A stretch of DNA of 64,000 bases from JAAZGD01 sp964383845 (GCA_964383845.1 CAYLIF010000005.1:1-64000), one strand, 5' to 3'. Shown: positions 52,372 through 61,826, numbered from the stretch's first letter. A program made the numbers and translations. The notes: a model not told the origin generated them from the sequence alone.

Positions 52372-53652
52372 TTAGTCTACCATAGTCTTTTTTATGATTT
52401 GAATAAAATCTTTATTGCTTTTGGTATGAACTAAAGTGTCTATAATACTTTCTGTGACATCTTGAGTGTCTCTATTAGAAAGGGCTCGTCTCATTGCCCA
52501 AATAGCTTCTAATTCTTCCTGGCTCATCAACAAATCTTCTCGTCTTGTTCCAGATTTATTTAGATCTAATGCAGGGAATATCCGTCTTTCAGAAAGCTTG
52601 CGATCTAAATGCAGCTCCATATTCCCCGTTCCTTTAAACTCTTCGAATATTACATCATCCATACGGGACCCTGTTTCAATTAAGGCTGTAGCTAAAATTG
52701 TTATAGATCCACCTTCTTCCAGTTTACGTGCAGCCCCAAAAAATTTCTTGGGTCTATGCAAAGCTCCAGGGTCAAGGCCACCGCTAAGAGTTCTACCAGA
52801 TGAAGGAACCACCATATTGTAGGCTCTTGCCAGCCTTGTAATAGAGTCTAACAATATAACAACATCTTTGCCGTGCTCCGCTAGCCTTTTAGCTCTAGCC
52901 AAAACCATTTCAGCAACCTTAACGTGATGCTGAGGCAACTCATCGAAAGTTGAGTAAATAACTTCTCCTCCATCCAAAGAACGTTTCATATCCGTTACTT
53001 CTTCAGGCCGTTCATCTACCAGCAAAACTATTATCTCAATTTCTGGATGCTTTTTTTCGATGCTATTTGCTATTTTTTTCAATAGTATGGTTTTCCCAGC
53101 TTTTGGTGGAGCCACTATTAAACCTCGCTGCCCTTTTCCAATGGGAGCTACAAGATCAATAAGTCTCATTGAAGTGTCTCTTGTTCGCTCTTCCAAGGAA
53201 ATTCTTTCATGAGGAAAAACTGGAGTAAGTCTATCGAAATCTGGTCTTGAAATTGCTACTGAAGGATCGTCTCCATTTACTGTTAGAACATAAAGTAGGG
53301 CACCAAATCTTTCCCCTTGGTTGGGTAGTCTTGTAATGCCCCTAACTTTGTCCCCTGTTTTTAAATTAAATCTTCTTATCTGAGATGGGGATACGTAGAC
53401 ATCCTCTGAGGATGTAAGAAAGTTTGAGAATCTTAGAAAACCAAATCCACCGTCAGCTAATTCTAATATGCCCTCTGTTTCTGGACGATCTGGGCGACTT
53501 TTAGGCTCTTCTGGTTTGGAAGATTCTTCTTCCACAGATTTCTCTAAGGCAGCGACTTCATCGTCAGCTGCTTCCTTGCTTTTTTCCATTTCCTCGTCTT
53601 CATCTGGCATTAAGGTATATTCGATTTCTTCTTCTTTTTTCTTTGTTACCAT
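52372..53652 (-). CDS. rho: Transcription termination factor Rho
   Basis: 426 residues. An acidic N-terminal extension (1-57) precedes the RNA-binding cold-shock-like domain (about 60-125). The ATPase has Walker A PPKAGKT (182-188) and the DERPEEV segment. The helicase ring ends 50S rRNA-free transcripts together with NusG, whose gene is also in the window. The ATG at 53652 lacks a close Shine-Dalgarno: the only AAAGGAG is 24 nt upstream, with a six-codon ORF between, so translation may be restrained. Autoregulation of rho is known in other bacteria. Confidence 0.97.
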   Translation of the reverse strand: MVTKKKEEEIEYTLMPDEDEEMEKSKEAADDEVAALEKSVEEESSKPEEPKSRPDRPETEGILELADGGFGFLRFSNFLTSSEDVYVSPSQIRRFNLKTGDKVRGITRLPNQGERFGALLYVLTVNGDDPSVAISRPDFDRLTPVFPHERISLEERTRDTSMRLIDLVAPIGKGQRGLIVAPPKAGKTILLKKIANSIEKKHPEIEIIVLLVDERPEEVTDMKRSLDGGEVIYSTFDELPQHHVKVAEMVLARAKRLAEHGKDVVILLDSITRLARAYNMVVPSSGRTLSGGLDPGALHRPKKFFGAARKLEEGGSITILATALIETGSRMDDVIFEEFKGTGNMELHLDRKLSERRIFPALDLNKSGTRREDLLMSQEELEAIWAMRRALSNRDTQDVTESIIDTLVHTKSNKDFIQIIKKTMVD

Positions 53653-53690
53653 AATTAAACCACACCCGTGGGCATGCTCCTTTCTAGATT

Positions 53691-54743
53691 TTATTGAGAT
53701 TTATCGGAGCTAGCGGCACCATTTGAAGTAACTGCGCCATCTGTAGTGGGTTCAGGTTTAGGAGAATAGATTTCGGTAATCATTTCTTCAATTCCTGCAC
53801 CATCAGCAATAACATACCAGGGTGCTTGATTGTAGAGGGTATGGGGCATGGTGTAGGTACTCATATCAGCCTCGCTCATACCTATTGTTTTTGCAGCCAC
53901 AGCAAGAACCGTCTTTACTTTTATATCAGAATCTACTTCTTCAAAGCCTTTTTTTATTACCTTTAACAAATCTTTTCCTATGGCTTGTTTAAAGGCCGCT
54001 TTTACAAAAGCTTGTTGGGCATCAATACGCCCAATGTCTGCATTGGAATATCCCTTTCGGAATCTTAAAAATTGAACTGCCTGGTCGCCATTTAAAGTTT
54101 GGTAACCCTTTTTAATGTCGATCACTAAAGGTGGTTTGTCATATGGATCTTTATACTTCATGTCCATTTGAACGTCCATGGGAACTCCACCCATTGATTC
54201 TACAATTGCACGAATACCATCGTATTCAATGACGGCATAATAGTTAATAGGAATATCAAGAAGTGTTTTGCTAACTGCCTTGGCCATGCCAACAGCTCCA
54301 TCTTTTGGCATAACCGCATTTATTTTATGTGCAGCAGGATTAGTGTAGCCTTCTCTGTAAAAATAAGTATCCCTAGGGACACTTATAATATCCACATGTT
54401 TTTCATCCATATCAAAGCTAACAAGCATGATGGTGTCTGCCATATTAGAGTTCACACCTAAACAAAGTACGTTAACTCGGTTGGCATTTGTAAAAGCATC
54501 ATAAAATGGACTGTCTGGATCTACCAGTGTATCTAACTCAATGGCTAACTCAGGGTTTTCTTCCCCAAAAAGCGCCTTGTTACCCACACTGCTGACAAGG
54601 TAAAGACCTCCGGTAATCGCTAAGGTAAAGGCTAGAAAAAATAAGATAAAAGTCTCTAAAAAACTTCTATTCCGGCGGGGTTTCTTTTTCGTCGTTTTTT
54701 TCTTTGACTTTCTATCTTTCTTTAAAGTTTCTTTTTCTTCCAC
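53691..54743 (-). CDS. LytR-CpsA-Psr (LCP) family cell-wall polymer ligase
   Basis: 350 residues. A basic cytoplasmic N-terminus (1-25) leads to one membrane helix (about 30-52). The extracellular LCP domain has MADTIMLVSFD, SVPRDTYFY, HKINAV and the later FLRFRKGYSNADIGRIDAQQ motif with the catalytic arginines. These enzymes attach teichoic acids or other polymers to peptidoglycan. The GTG start at 54743 has GAGGAG 8 nt upstream. It lies 38 bp before rho on the same strand. Confidence 0.92.
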   Translation of the reverse strand: MEEKETLKKDRKSKKKTTKKKPRRNRSFLETFILFFLAFTLAITGGLYLVSSVGNKALFGEENPELAIELDTLVDPDSPFYDAFTNANRVNVLCLGVNSNMADTIMLVSFDMDEKHVDIISVPRDTYFYREGYTNPAAHKINAVMPKDGAVGMAKAVSKTLLDIPINYYAVIEYDGIRAIVESMGGVPMDVQMDMKYKDPYDKPPLVIDIKKGYQTLNGDQAVQFLRFRKGYSNADIGRIDAQQAFVKAAFKQAIGKDLLKVIKKGFEEVDSDIKVKTVLAVAAKTIGMSEADMSTYTMPHTLYNQAPWYVIADGAGIEEMITEIYSPKPEPTTDGAVTSNGAASSDKSQ

Positions 54744-54791
54744 TGATATTACTCCTCGTTGCTTATCTTTTATAGAAATACTGACTTTAAA

Positions 54792-57215
54792 TTATACCAC
54801 GGAGAAATGCTGATTTGCAATATCCACCGCCTTTTTAGCATCACTACCGTAATAGTCTGCTCCTATTTTTTTGGCATAGTCTTCAGTAAGGACTGCACCA
54901 CCTACCATAATAGCACAATCAGGTTTTTTTCGCTTCAATAATTGTATGGCTGAGTCCATGCTTTTTAATGTTGTGGTCATTAAGGCTGACAACCCTACCA
55001 GCTTAATATCTTCTTCCATAACTTTTTCGATAATCCTTTCTTCAGCTACATCCTTGCCTAGGTCTACAACTTCGTAGTCATAGTTTTCTAGTAATACCTT
55101 TACAATATTTTTTCCGATATCGTGAATATCTCCTTTAACCGTAGCTAAAAGTATTTTACCACGGGCCTTTCTATAGGTATTTTGAGAAGACATGTGGTTT
55201 TTTATTACATCAAAGGCTCCTTGAGCAACCCCTGCAGACAGCAATAATTGGGGCAGGAATGTTTCTCCTGTTTCAAAATCTTTTCCAACTTGATCTAGGG
55301 CAGGAATTAGAAACTCTCTTACAATTTCCATAGGCTCTCGGGTCAAGATCATTTCTTGGGTAATAGCCATACCCTCTTCTTTCCAACCTTTTTCTATGGC
55401 TTCCATTAAGGTCATCTTATCGGAACTGCTGACCTTAGGTTTATGAGTTACAATTTTTTCTCTGTGTTGTTGTTTTGTATTTCCTTTTTGTTTTTCATCA
55501 GCTTCTTGGTAAATCTTGATATACTCTCTTGCATCTCGGTCTATATTTGCAAGCAATTTGTAAGCTCTAAGAGCATCCATCATAGATTCATCCCCTGGGT
55601 TCATAATTGGCAAATCCAGTCCAGCCCCTAAGGCAAGAGTGAGAAAGTTATGGTTTATAAGTTGCCTATTAGGAAGCCCAAAGGATATATTTGATACCCC
55701 AAGAACTGTTTTAAGCCCAAGCTCTTCTTTAACCAACTTTAATGAGTGGATAACATCCATAGCTTTTGCTTGCTCTGCAGAAGCTGTCAAGGTTAGGCAA
55801 TCAATATAGATATCTTCTTTTTTTATTCCCTCTTCTAAAGCCCGGTTCATTATCTTTTTGGCAATATCAAAACGCTGCTGGGCAGTTTCAGGGATTCCCT
55901 TTTCATCTAAGGTTAAGCCCACAACTGATGCTCCATATTTTTTTACCAAGGGCAGTATTTTATCTAAAGACTTGACCTCACCGTTTACGCTATTCACAAT
56001 GGCCTTACCGTTATAGGCTCTTAACCCTGCTTCCAAAGTCACAGGATCAGCTGAATCTATTTGTAATGGAAGGTCTATTACTCTTTGTAGTGCTTTTACC
56101 ACCGAAGCCATCATCAAGGGCTCATCTATTTCTGGCAGTCCCACGTTAACGTCTAGGATATCTGCCCCTTGATCTTTTTGGGCAAACCCTTGCCCTATAA
56201 TATATTCCATCCTATTAGCTATTAAGGCTTCTTTGAAGGCCTTCTTTCCAGTAGGGTTTATTCTCTCACCAATGACTCTGGGTTGGTCTATTACCAAGAC
56301 ATTAAGTGCCGTAGTTACGGCAGCAGGTATGAGCTTATGTAAACGAACAAATTTTTTCTTTGCAAACCTAGTTTTCAACTCTTGAATATATTCAGGTTTA
56401 GTTCCGCAACATCCACCTACAATTTTGACTCCCCAAGGAATAAGTTGTTCCATATAATCGCAAAACTCTTCTTTGGAAACAAGATACTCTTCTGTTTCAG
56501 GGTCTGGCATTCCAGCATTTGGTTTTACCACTATAGGTAGATTTGTCCAAGCACTTAACTCTTCCACAATGGGAGCCATTTCTTTGGGGCCCAATGAACA
56601 GTTTATTCCTAGGGCATCTACTCCTAGGCCTTCTAAGGTGAGAGCCATGGTTGGAACTCCCAGGCCTGTAAATGTTCTTCTATTTGCTTCAAATGTTATG
56701 GTACAGATAATGGGAAAATCCGAATTTTCCTTTACCGCCAAAATTGCTGCTTTGGCTTCATAAAGATCTGAAAGAGTCTCCATCACAACTAAATCTGCCC
56801 CCGCCTCTTTGCCTGCAACGACCATTTCTTGAAATATAGAGTAGGCCTCTTCAAAAGTCATTTCACCAGCAGGTTCGATTAATTTTCCAATGGGTCCAAT
56901 ATCAAGAGCAACTAAGACATTTGTAGCTTCCGCTGCTTTTTTAGCGTTGCCTACATCGGCCATAATCACTTCTTTGGGACTATATCCAGAACCTTTTAAT
57001 TTATATCTATTGGCGCCAAAAGAATTGGCATAAATAATCTGCGCTCCTGCTTCAACATACTGTTTATGTATGCTGGTGATTAATGGGCCATGGGTTATTC
57101 CTGCAATTCCGTGAATATCTCCCAAATCAGCCCCTGCTTGCTGAATCATGGTTCCCATAGCACCATCTAGTATTACGAATTCATTTTCTAATAATTCATT
57201 AAATCGATTTTTCAA
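54792..57215 (-). CDS. metH: Cobalamin-dependent methionine synthase (no reactivation domain)
   Basis: 807 residues. The homocysteine domain (1-285) has zinc ligands C206, C269 and C270. The pterin domain (about 310-560) has GERINPTG and DVNVG motifs. The B12 cap and binding domain (about 600-807) have DIHDIG at 696-701 with cobalt ligand H698. The C-terminal SAM-dependent activation domain of E. coli MetH is missing, as in many anaerobes. The start is TTG at 57215 with AGGAG 6 nt upstream. It follows metF by 9 bp, matching substrate supply. Confidence 0.95.
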   Translation of the reverse strand: MKNRFNELLENEFVILDGAMGTMIQQAGADLGDIHGIAGITHGPLITSIHKQYVEAGAQIIYANSFGANRYKLKGSGYSPKEVIMADVGNAKKAAEATNVLVALDIGPIGKLIEPAGEMTFEEAYSIFQEMVVAGKEAGADLVVMETLSDLYEAKAAILAVKENSDFPIICTITFEANRRTFTGLGVPTMALTLEGLGVDALGINCSLGPKEMAPIVEELSAWTNLPIVVKPNAGMPDPETEEYLVSKEEFCDYMEQLIPWGVKIVGGCCGTKPEYIQELKTRFAKKKFVRLHKLIPAAVTTALNVLVIDQPRVIGERINPTGKKAFKEALIANRMEYIIGQGFAQKDQGADILDVNVGLPEIDEPLMMASVVKALQRVIDLPLQIDSADPVTLEAGLRAYNGKAIVNSVNGEVKSLDKILPLVKKYGASVVGLTLDEKGIPETAQQRFDIAKKIMNRALEEGIKKEDIYIDCLTLTASAEQAKAMDVIHSLKLVKEELGLKTVLGVSNISFGLPNRQLINHNFLTLALGAGLDLPIMNPGDESMMDALRAYKLLANIDRDAREYIKIYQEADEKQKGNTKQQHREKIVTHKPKVSSSDKMTLMEAIEKGWKEEGMAITQEMILTREPMEIVREFLIPALDQVGKDFETGETFLPQLLLSAGVAQGAFDVIKNHMSSQNTYRKARGKILLATVKGDIHDIGKNIVKVLLENYDYEVVDLGKDVAEERIIEKVMEEDIKLVGLSALMTTTLKSMDSAIQLLKRKKPDCAIMVGGAVLTEDYAKKIGADYYGSDAKKAVDIANQHFSVV

Positions 57216-57224
57216 TGGTTTCTC

Positions 57225-58094
57225 CTAAAGAAGATTCTTTATGCTTTCAGAAATTTTACGGGCAATATAAGGGTTGTTCATGGTATAGAGGTGAATACCT
57301 TCTGCACCGTTGGAGATCAGGTCTACTATTTGATCCACAGCATATGCTATTCCAGCATCACGCATTGCCTCAGGATTATTTTCATATCTATTCATCATTT
57401 TTGTGAACTTACTAGGTAGACTGGCACCGCATAGGGATACCATTCTCTGGATTTGATTCTTGTTTACAACAGGCATTATACCTGCTTCTATGGGAACCTC
57501 TATTCCTATCCCACGAGCTCGGTCCATAAAATCATAGAACAAGTTGTTGTCGAAGAATAGTTGAGTTACCAAATGATCTGCTCCAGCATCTACTTTTTCT
57601 TTGAGGTAAACTAGGTCTAATTCCTCAGAGTCTGCTTCAGGATGACCTTCAGGATAACATGCTCCTGAAATACCCATATCAAAGCTTGCTGACTCCTCCT
57701 TTAAAAATTCAATTAAATCCTTAGCATAAGCGAAATCATTTTGCCTAGGGTGGTCCTCTGAAAAATCTCCTCTAAGAGCTAGTATGTTTTCAATATTATT
57801 CGCCTTTAGCTTTTCAAGTACACCTTTGACTTGCTCTCTTGTTGAATTAACGCAGGTAAGATGTGCCACAGCTTCTATCCCATGTTTATTCTTGATAATT
57901 GAAGCAATGTCGCAGGTTGTTGAATCGGCTAAATTCCCACCAGCACCATAAGTAACACTTATAAAGTCTGGACTTAGCTCTTTTAGCGCCTCTAGTGTTT
58001 GATAAATGGTGTCAATTGAACTTGTTTTTTTAGGAGGAAAGACTTCCAAAGAAAACACAGTTTTACCTGGTTTAAAGATTGATGCAATTTTCAT
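57225..58094 (-). CDS. metF: Methylenetetrahydrofolate reductase
   Basis: 289-residue TIM-barrel flavoenzyme. The N-terminal FSLEVFPPK, the VTYGAGG loop, the ALRGD segment and a LVTQLFFDN segment are all typical. It makes methyl-THF for MetH, the next gene. ATG 58094 follows AAGGAG. The 5' UTR is only about 35 nt, too short for a SAM or B12 riboswitch. Confidence 0.97.
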   Translation of the reverse strand: MKIASIFKPGKTVFSLEVFPPKKTSSIDTIYQTLEALKELSPDFISVTYGAGGNLADSTTCDIASIIKNKHGIEAVAHLTCVNSTREQVKGVLEKLKANNIENILALRGDFSEDHPRQNDFAYAKDLIEFLKEESASFDMGISGACYPEGHPEADSEELDLVYLKEKVDAGADHLVTQLFFDNNLFYDFMDRARGIGIEVPIEAGIMPVVNKNQIQRMVSLCGASLPSKFTKMMNRYENNPEAMRDAGIAYAVDQIVDLISNGAEGIHLYTMNNPYIARKISESIKNLL

Positions 58095-58132
58095 AAAACT
58101 ATCAGCTCCTTGTACTGTTATTGTAATAATTC

Positions 58133-58161
58133 AGTATATCATATTGTACTTAAACAGTAAA
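58133..58161 (-). promoter_or_regulatory. Promoter of metF-metH
   Basis: TTTACT (58156-58161) and TATACT (58133-58138), 17 bp apart on the minus strand. The -35 box overlaps the T-tract of the upstream terminator. Confidence 0.6.
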
Positions 58162-58190
58162 ACGCCTCACTTGCGAAAGTGAGGCGCTAT
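58156..58190 (-). terminator. Terminator after the aminotransferase gene
   Basis: CGCCTCACTT / AAGTGAGGCG, a 10-bp perfect stem with a 4-nt loop (58163-58186), followed on the minus strand by TTTT. Confidence 0.9.
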
Positions 58191-58241
58191 TTGTTCGCTA
58201 ATCTTTACTTGTAGTCGCTTAAAATAAGTTACTATCTAAGA

Positions 58242-59603
58242 CTATAGTTTGAACTCTTCTTTTGTAAGAACTAATGCTTCTTCCAAAATAGCCAATACTT
58301 TGTCAATAGTTTCATACTTTAATACTGCAGGTGGCTCAATTCGAACAGTCTTCGCGTTTACTAAAGTTCCTGCAACCATTACTTTTCTTTCGAACATGTG
58401 CTTAGTTACAGTATAACCAACTTCAGCTTCTGGGAATTCCATACAAATTAGAAGTCCAGCTCCACGGTAAGTCTTAAGAACTGTTGGATACTTGTTCTTT
58501 AACTTCTCTAGGCCAGCCATGATGTAGTCACCCTTCTCTTGGCAAACCTTTGGAATGTCATTCTCTAGCATAAATCTAATTGTAGAGATAGCAGCTGAGC
58601 ATGCCAATGGGTTTCCACCGAATGTAGGTGATCCTAGGATCCATGGGTTCTCAATAATCTTGTCAACCCACATATTAGGTCTAGCAATAATACCAGTGAT
58701 AGGCATTATTCCGCCTCCAAAAGCTTTTCCGTATAGAAGGATGTCTGGAGTAACGTCTTCGTATTCGCATCTCCACATTGTTCCACAACGTCCCATACCA
58801 GTTTGGATTTCGTCAAGAATCATAGCAACTCCGTACTTGTCGCATATTTCTCTAACAGCCTTTAAGTAACCTTTTTCTGGGATAATAACGCCAGCTTCAC
58901 CTTGGATAGGCTCGATGATAACTCCGGCAACTTTTTCTCCAACAGTGATTAGGTTCTTTATTGCAGCTTCCATAGCATCTGCATTACCATATTCTACGTG
59001 CTGTACTTGTTGAATTAGTGGGATATAGTCTTCTCTGTACGCGCCTTTTCCACCCATTGAGATAGCTCCCATGGATTTTCCGTGGAATGCTCCTACTGTG
59101 GAAATGTACCATCGACCACCAGTAGCTAGTCTAGCAAGTTTTAAACCCATTTCAACAGCTTCTGCTCCACCGTTAGTGAAGAAGCAATACTGAAGATCTC
59201 CAGGTGTAATCATTGACATTAAATTAGCTAAATATCCTCTAAGTGGATCAACTAGTTCTTGTGAGTGAAGTGCATATCTGTCCAACTGAGCTTTTACGGT
59301 TTTTAATATTTCTGGGTTTCTGTGACCGCAAGTGTAAATTCCGAAACCGCCTAAGCAGTCGATAAACTCATGCCCGTATAAATCCTCGAAATGTTCCTCT
59401 GAATCTGTCCACTCGATGAATGCAGCATCGTCAGATACGGATTTACGGTATTCCAACCAGCCTGGGTTTACATTTGTGTTAAAGTTGCTAATTGAATCTT
59501 TTACTATTCTGTCCTTTTCTTCATTGGTTAGCTCGGGCTTCTCGATATAGTCAATTATACGTTTTGCCTCAGATAACGCTTTCTGTTTGTCCATTACAGC
59601 CAT
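58242..59603 (-). CDS. Putrescine aminotransferase-like class III aminotransferase
   Basis: 453 residues. It has the class III features FFTNGGAEAVE, AFHGKSMGA, the DEIQTGMGR metal/PLP Asp block and the PLP lysine K293 in YGKAFGGG. The first 60 residues (FNTNVNPGWLEYRKSV, EWTDSEEHFEDLYG) resemble the putrescine aminotransferase clade (YgjG/PatA). It would convert putrescine to 4-aminobutanal; the substrate is inferred from clade. AAAGGAGG precedes ATG 59603. It has its own promoter and terminator, with a tandem palindrome over the promoter. Confidence 0.9.
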   Translation of the reverse strand: MAVMDKQKALSEAKRIIDYIEKPELTNEEKDRIVKDSISNFNTNVNPGWLEYRKSVSDDAAFIEWTDSEEHFEDLYGHEFIDCLGGFGIYTCGHRNPEILKTVKAQLDRYALHSQELVDPLRGYLANLMSMITPGDLQYCFFTNGGAEAVEMGLKLARLATGGRWYISTVGAFHGKSMGAISMGGKGAYREDYIPLIQQVQHVEYGNADAMEAAIKNLITVGEKVAGVIIEPIQGEAGVIIPEKGYLKAVREICDKYGVAMILDEIQTGMGRCGTMWRCEYEDVTPDILLYGKAFGGGIMPITGIIARPNMWVDKIIENPWILGSPTFGGNPLACSAAISTIRFMLENDIPKVCQEKGDYIMAGLEKLKNKYPTVLKTYRGAGLLICMEFPEAEVGYTVTKHMFERKVMVAGTLVNAKTVRIEPPAVLKYETIDKVLAILEEALVLTKEEFKL

Positions 59604-59661
59604 TTTTTATGACCTCCTTTGAAATTACATAGATTAGAACTTTTTTTTATCACTTGCGCAA

Positions 59662-59694
59662 CAATATTGTAACCCGTTTTTAACAATATTGCAA
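59662..59694 (-). promoter_or_regulatory. Aminotransferase promoter covered by two CAATATTG palindromes
   Basis: TTGCAA (59689-59694) and TACAAT (59666-59671), 17 bp apart on the minus strand. The 8-bp palindrome CAATATTG occurs at 59662-59669 over the -10 and at 59684-59691 over the -35, exactly 22 bp apart, two helical turns. This is the arrangement of a repressor pair on a promoter. The regulator is unknown. Confidence 0.65.
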
Positions 59695-59772
59695 TCTTTA
59701 CAATGGGTTTTTGTTGACTTATCCTTAAATCATCAACTTGATAAGGAATTTTTAGCAACAATGTACTGTTTA

Positions 59773-59781
59773 TGCTACAAT
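59773..59781 (+). promoter_or_regulatory. Extended -10 promoter directly ahead of the DUF368 start
   Basis: TGCTACAAT (59773-59781) is an extended -10 whose expected start point, about 7 nt on, falls on the ATG at 59788. The -35 is weak. Confidence 0.45.
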
Positions 59782-59787
59782 GTTATT

Positions 59788-60621
59788 ATGAAAAAAAACA
59801 AGCTAATTAAAAACTTCTTATATGGCATTATTTTAGGCGTAGCAAATGTCATTCCAGGGGTCTCAGGCGGCACCATGGCGGTGATACTAAATATCTATGA
59901 TACCCTTCTATTAGCCTTTACCAAGGCCAATATTAAAAAAAGTTTGCCTTTCTTGCTGCCCTTAGGACTAGGAACTCTTATAGGCATATATACCTTCAGC
60001 CAATTAGTTACAAATCTTCTAGAAGATCATCGGATTCTTCTAACTTTTGCTTTTGCCGGAATAATTTTAGGCAGTATTCCCACCATTTTTATTCGAGCAA
60101 GGTATGAAAAAGCCAAAGGGAAAAACATATTTTTGGGGCTTATTGCACTTTTTTTTATGATAAGTTTGTCTTATATTTCAAACTCAACCTTTTCAGAAGC
60201 CACTTATTTTAGTTGGGATGTTGGCCATCCTCTTTTTTATCTTTGGCTATTTCTGTCAAGCACCCTTGCTATCATAGCCATGTTGCTTCCCGGCATAAGC
60301 GGATCTCTTGTTTTACTTATATTAGGTGCCTACCCTATCACAATGGAAGCAATTGCCCACTTTGAATGGAACATACTATTTGTGCTAGCCCTGGGGGTCC
60401 TAGTAGGTGGCTACGGAGGCGTCAAAGGAATTCAAAATATGTTGAGAAATCACCCTCAAGCTCTCTATTTTATTATCTTGGGCCTAGTGGTTGGTTCATT
60501 TTTCATTCTTGGCGCCGATATGAAAACAGGATTGAATTCACCTTTTAATTTTTTTGTTTTCTTCTTTTTCACGGCTATATCATTTGGCTTTGCCCGGAAA
60601 AAGCCTTCCAACACTCCTTGA
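59788..60621 (+). CDS. DUF368 family polyprenyl-phosphate transporter (PopT-like)
   Basis: 277 residues from ATG 59788, with about eight membrane helices. The family repeat motifs NVIPGVSGGTM (near 20) and LLPGISGSLVLL (near 170) mark the two halves. DUF368 members are reported to recycle undecaprenyl phosphate across the membrane for wall synthesis. The frame stays open to 59689, but those residues are foreign to the family and overlap the opposite promoter. No Shine-Dalgarno is present; the -10 box suggests a leaderless mRNA. ATG 59761 is an alternative with AAGGA 13 nt upstream. Confidence 0.88.
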   Translation: MKKNKLIKNFLYGIILGVANVIPGVSGGTMAVILNIYDTLLLAFTKANIKKSLPFLLPLGLGTLIGIYTFSQLVTNLLEDHRILLTFAFAGIILGSIPTIFIRARYEKAKGKNIFLGLIALFFMISLSYISNSTFSEATYFSWDVGHPLFYLWLFLSSTLAIIAMLLPGISGSLVLLILGAYPITMEAIAHFEWNILFVLALGVLVGGYGGVKGIQNMLRNHPQALYFIILGLVVGSFFILGADMKTGLNSPFNFFVFFFFTAISFGFARKKPSNTP

Positions 60622-60629
60622 AAAAAATG

Positions 60630-61826
60630 TTATTTTGTATAATTATCGAAATATCCTTGAATGTAAACAAAGGGGGTTCCTTTATCTCCAGATCCTGATG
60701 TTAAGTCAGATAGAGATCCTAGCAGGTCTGTTAGGTTTCGTGGAGTTGTCCCCTGAGTGGCCATAGCATCTTTGCTAAATTCTTCTTTGTTGCGAATACT
60801 ATTTGATATAGCTTCTTTCAATTCTTCCCCTTTTAGGTCTTTGAAATCGTTGTCGGCTAGATATTTCAATTTTAATTCATTTGGTTTCCCAACCAAGCCG
60901 TCAGTAAAGCCAGGAGATACCACTGGATCTGCCAATTCCCAAATCTTGCCTACTGGATCTTTAAAGGCCCCATCACCGTAGACCATAACCTCAACGATTT
61001 TCCCTGTTCTTTCTAGCAATTCTTTTTGAATATCTTTTACAAAGGATGTGCAATCATTTGGAAATAATTTTACCATATCTTCAGTAGCCTTATTTGATCC
61101 CAATAACCCGTAAGAGCTGTTATATCCTGAACCATCTACGCTTTCATTTAATATATCTTCCAATCCAACTACATGCTTTGCCCCGGCTTCATTTAAGATT
61201 CGCTTTGTTCTGGCTCTAGTATGAATGTCGCAAGTGAGAACATTGGAAGTATAGTCTAATATGGTTTTGGGATTGTTGGAAAAAATGACTTCACACTCAG
61301 CGCCTTCATCCTCTACCAATTTTTTGTAATAGCTTACATAATCAACACCGGTAAATGTATGTTTTCCCTCGCCAAATAGCCGACGAAAAGTCTCTAGGTC
61401 TAAAGTGTCGCTGTATGGATTAATAGATTCCTTATCTAGTTGGTCTAAGCCAATAAGGTGATTACCAACTTCATCTCCTGGATAGCTTAGCATCAGGATA
61501 ATCTTCTTTGCGTTTCTTGCAATTCCTCTAAGACATACAGCAAATCGATTTCGACTTAGTATAGGCAGAATAACCCCAAAAGTATCAGTCCTCATTTTGT
61601 TTTTAACATCCTGGCTTATCTGGTCTACTGTAGCGTAATTCCCTTGAGCCCTTGCTACAACAGCTTCTGTTATGCAAAGGACGTCTTGGTCTTCTACTAC
61701 AATATCTCCGTCCGCTACTATTTCAGACAACACGTCTAATACGATTTCTTTTAAATCATCCCCTTCACGTATAATGGGGCCTCTAAGACCTCTTACAACG
61801 GTGCCGATTTTTCTCTCTTTTTCCAT
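60630..61826 (-). CDS. Coenzyme F420-0:L-glutamate ligase-like protein (CofE family)
   Basis: 398 residues. The N-terminal IGTVVRGLRGPIIREGDDLKE and the VLCITEAVVARAQGNYA segment match the F420:gamma-glutamyl ligase family; it is longer than archaeal CofE (about 250 residues). Clostridia that lack F420 carry this form, so the true amide-forming substrate is unknown. I prefer ATG 61826, with GGATGG about 8 nt upstream, over ATG 61838. It lies 31 bp after purB and ends 8 bp from the convergent DUF368 gene. Confidence 0.78.
   Translation of the reverse strand: MEKERKIGTVVRGLRGPIIREGDDLKEIVLDVLSEIVADGDIVVEDQDVLCITEAVVARAQGNYATVDQISQDVKNKMRTDTFGVILPILSRNRFAVCLRGIARNAKKIILMLSYPGDEVGNHLIGLDQLDKESINPYSDTLDLETFRRLFGEGKHTFTGVDYVSYYKKLVEDEGAECEVIFSNNPKTILDYTSNVLTCDIHTRARTKRILNEAGAKHVVGLEDILNESVDGSGYNSSYGLLGSNKATEDMVKLFPNDCTSFVKDIQKELLERTGKIVEVMVYGDGAFKDPVGKIWELADPVVSPGFTDGLVGKPNELKLKYLADNDFKDLKGEELKEAISNSIRNKEEFSKDAMATQGTTPRNLTDLLGSLSDLTSGSGDKGTPFVYIQGYFDNYTK

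Noticed and set aside
58095..58160. Possible SAM or cobalamin riboswitch before metF-metH
   Set aside because: The promoter leaves only about 35 nt of leader, too short for either riboswitch, and no conserved box is visible.
59689..59787. N-terminal extension of the DUF368 protein
   Set aside because: The frame is open but the residues do not match the family and lie over the opposite aminotransferase promoter.
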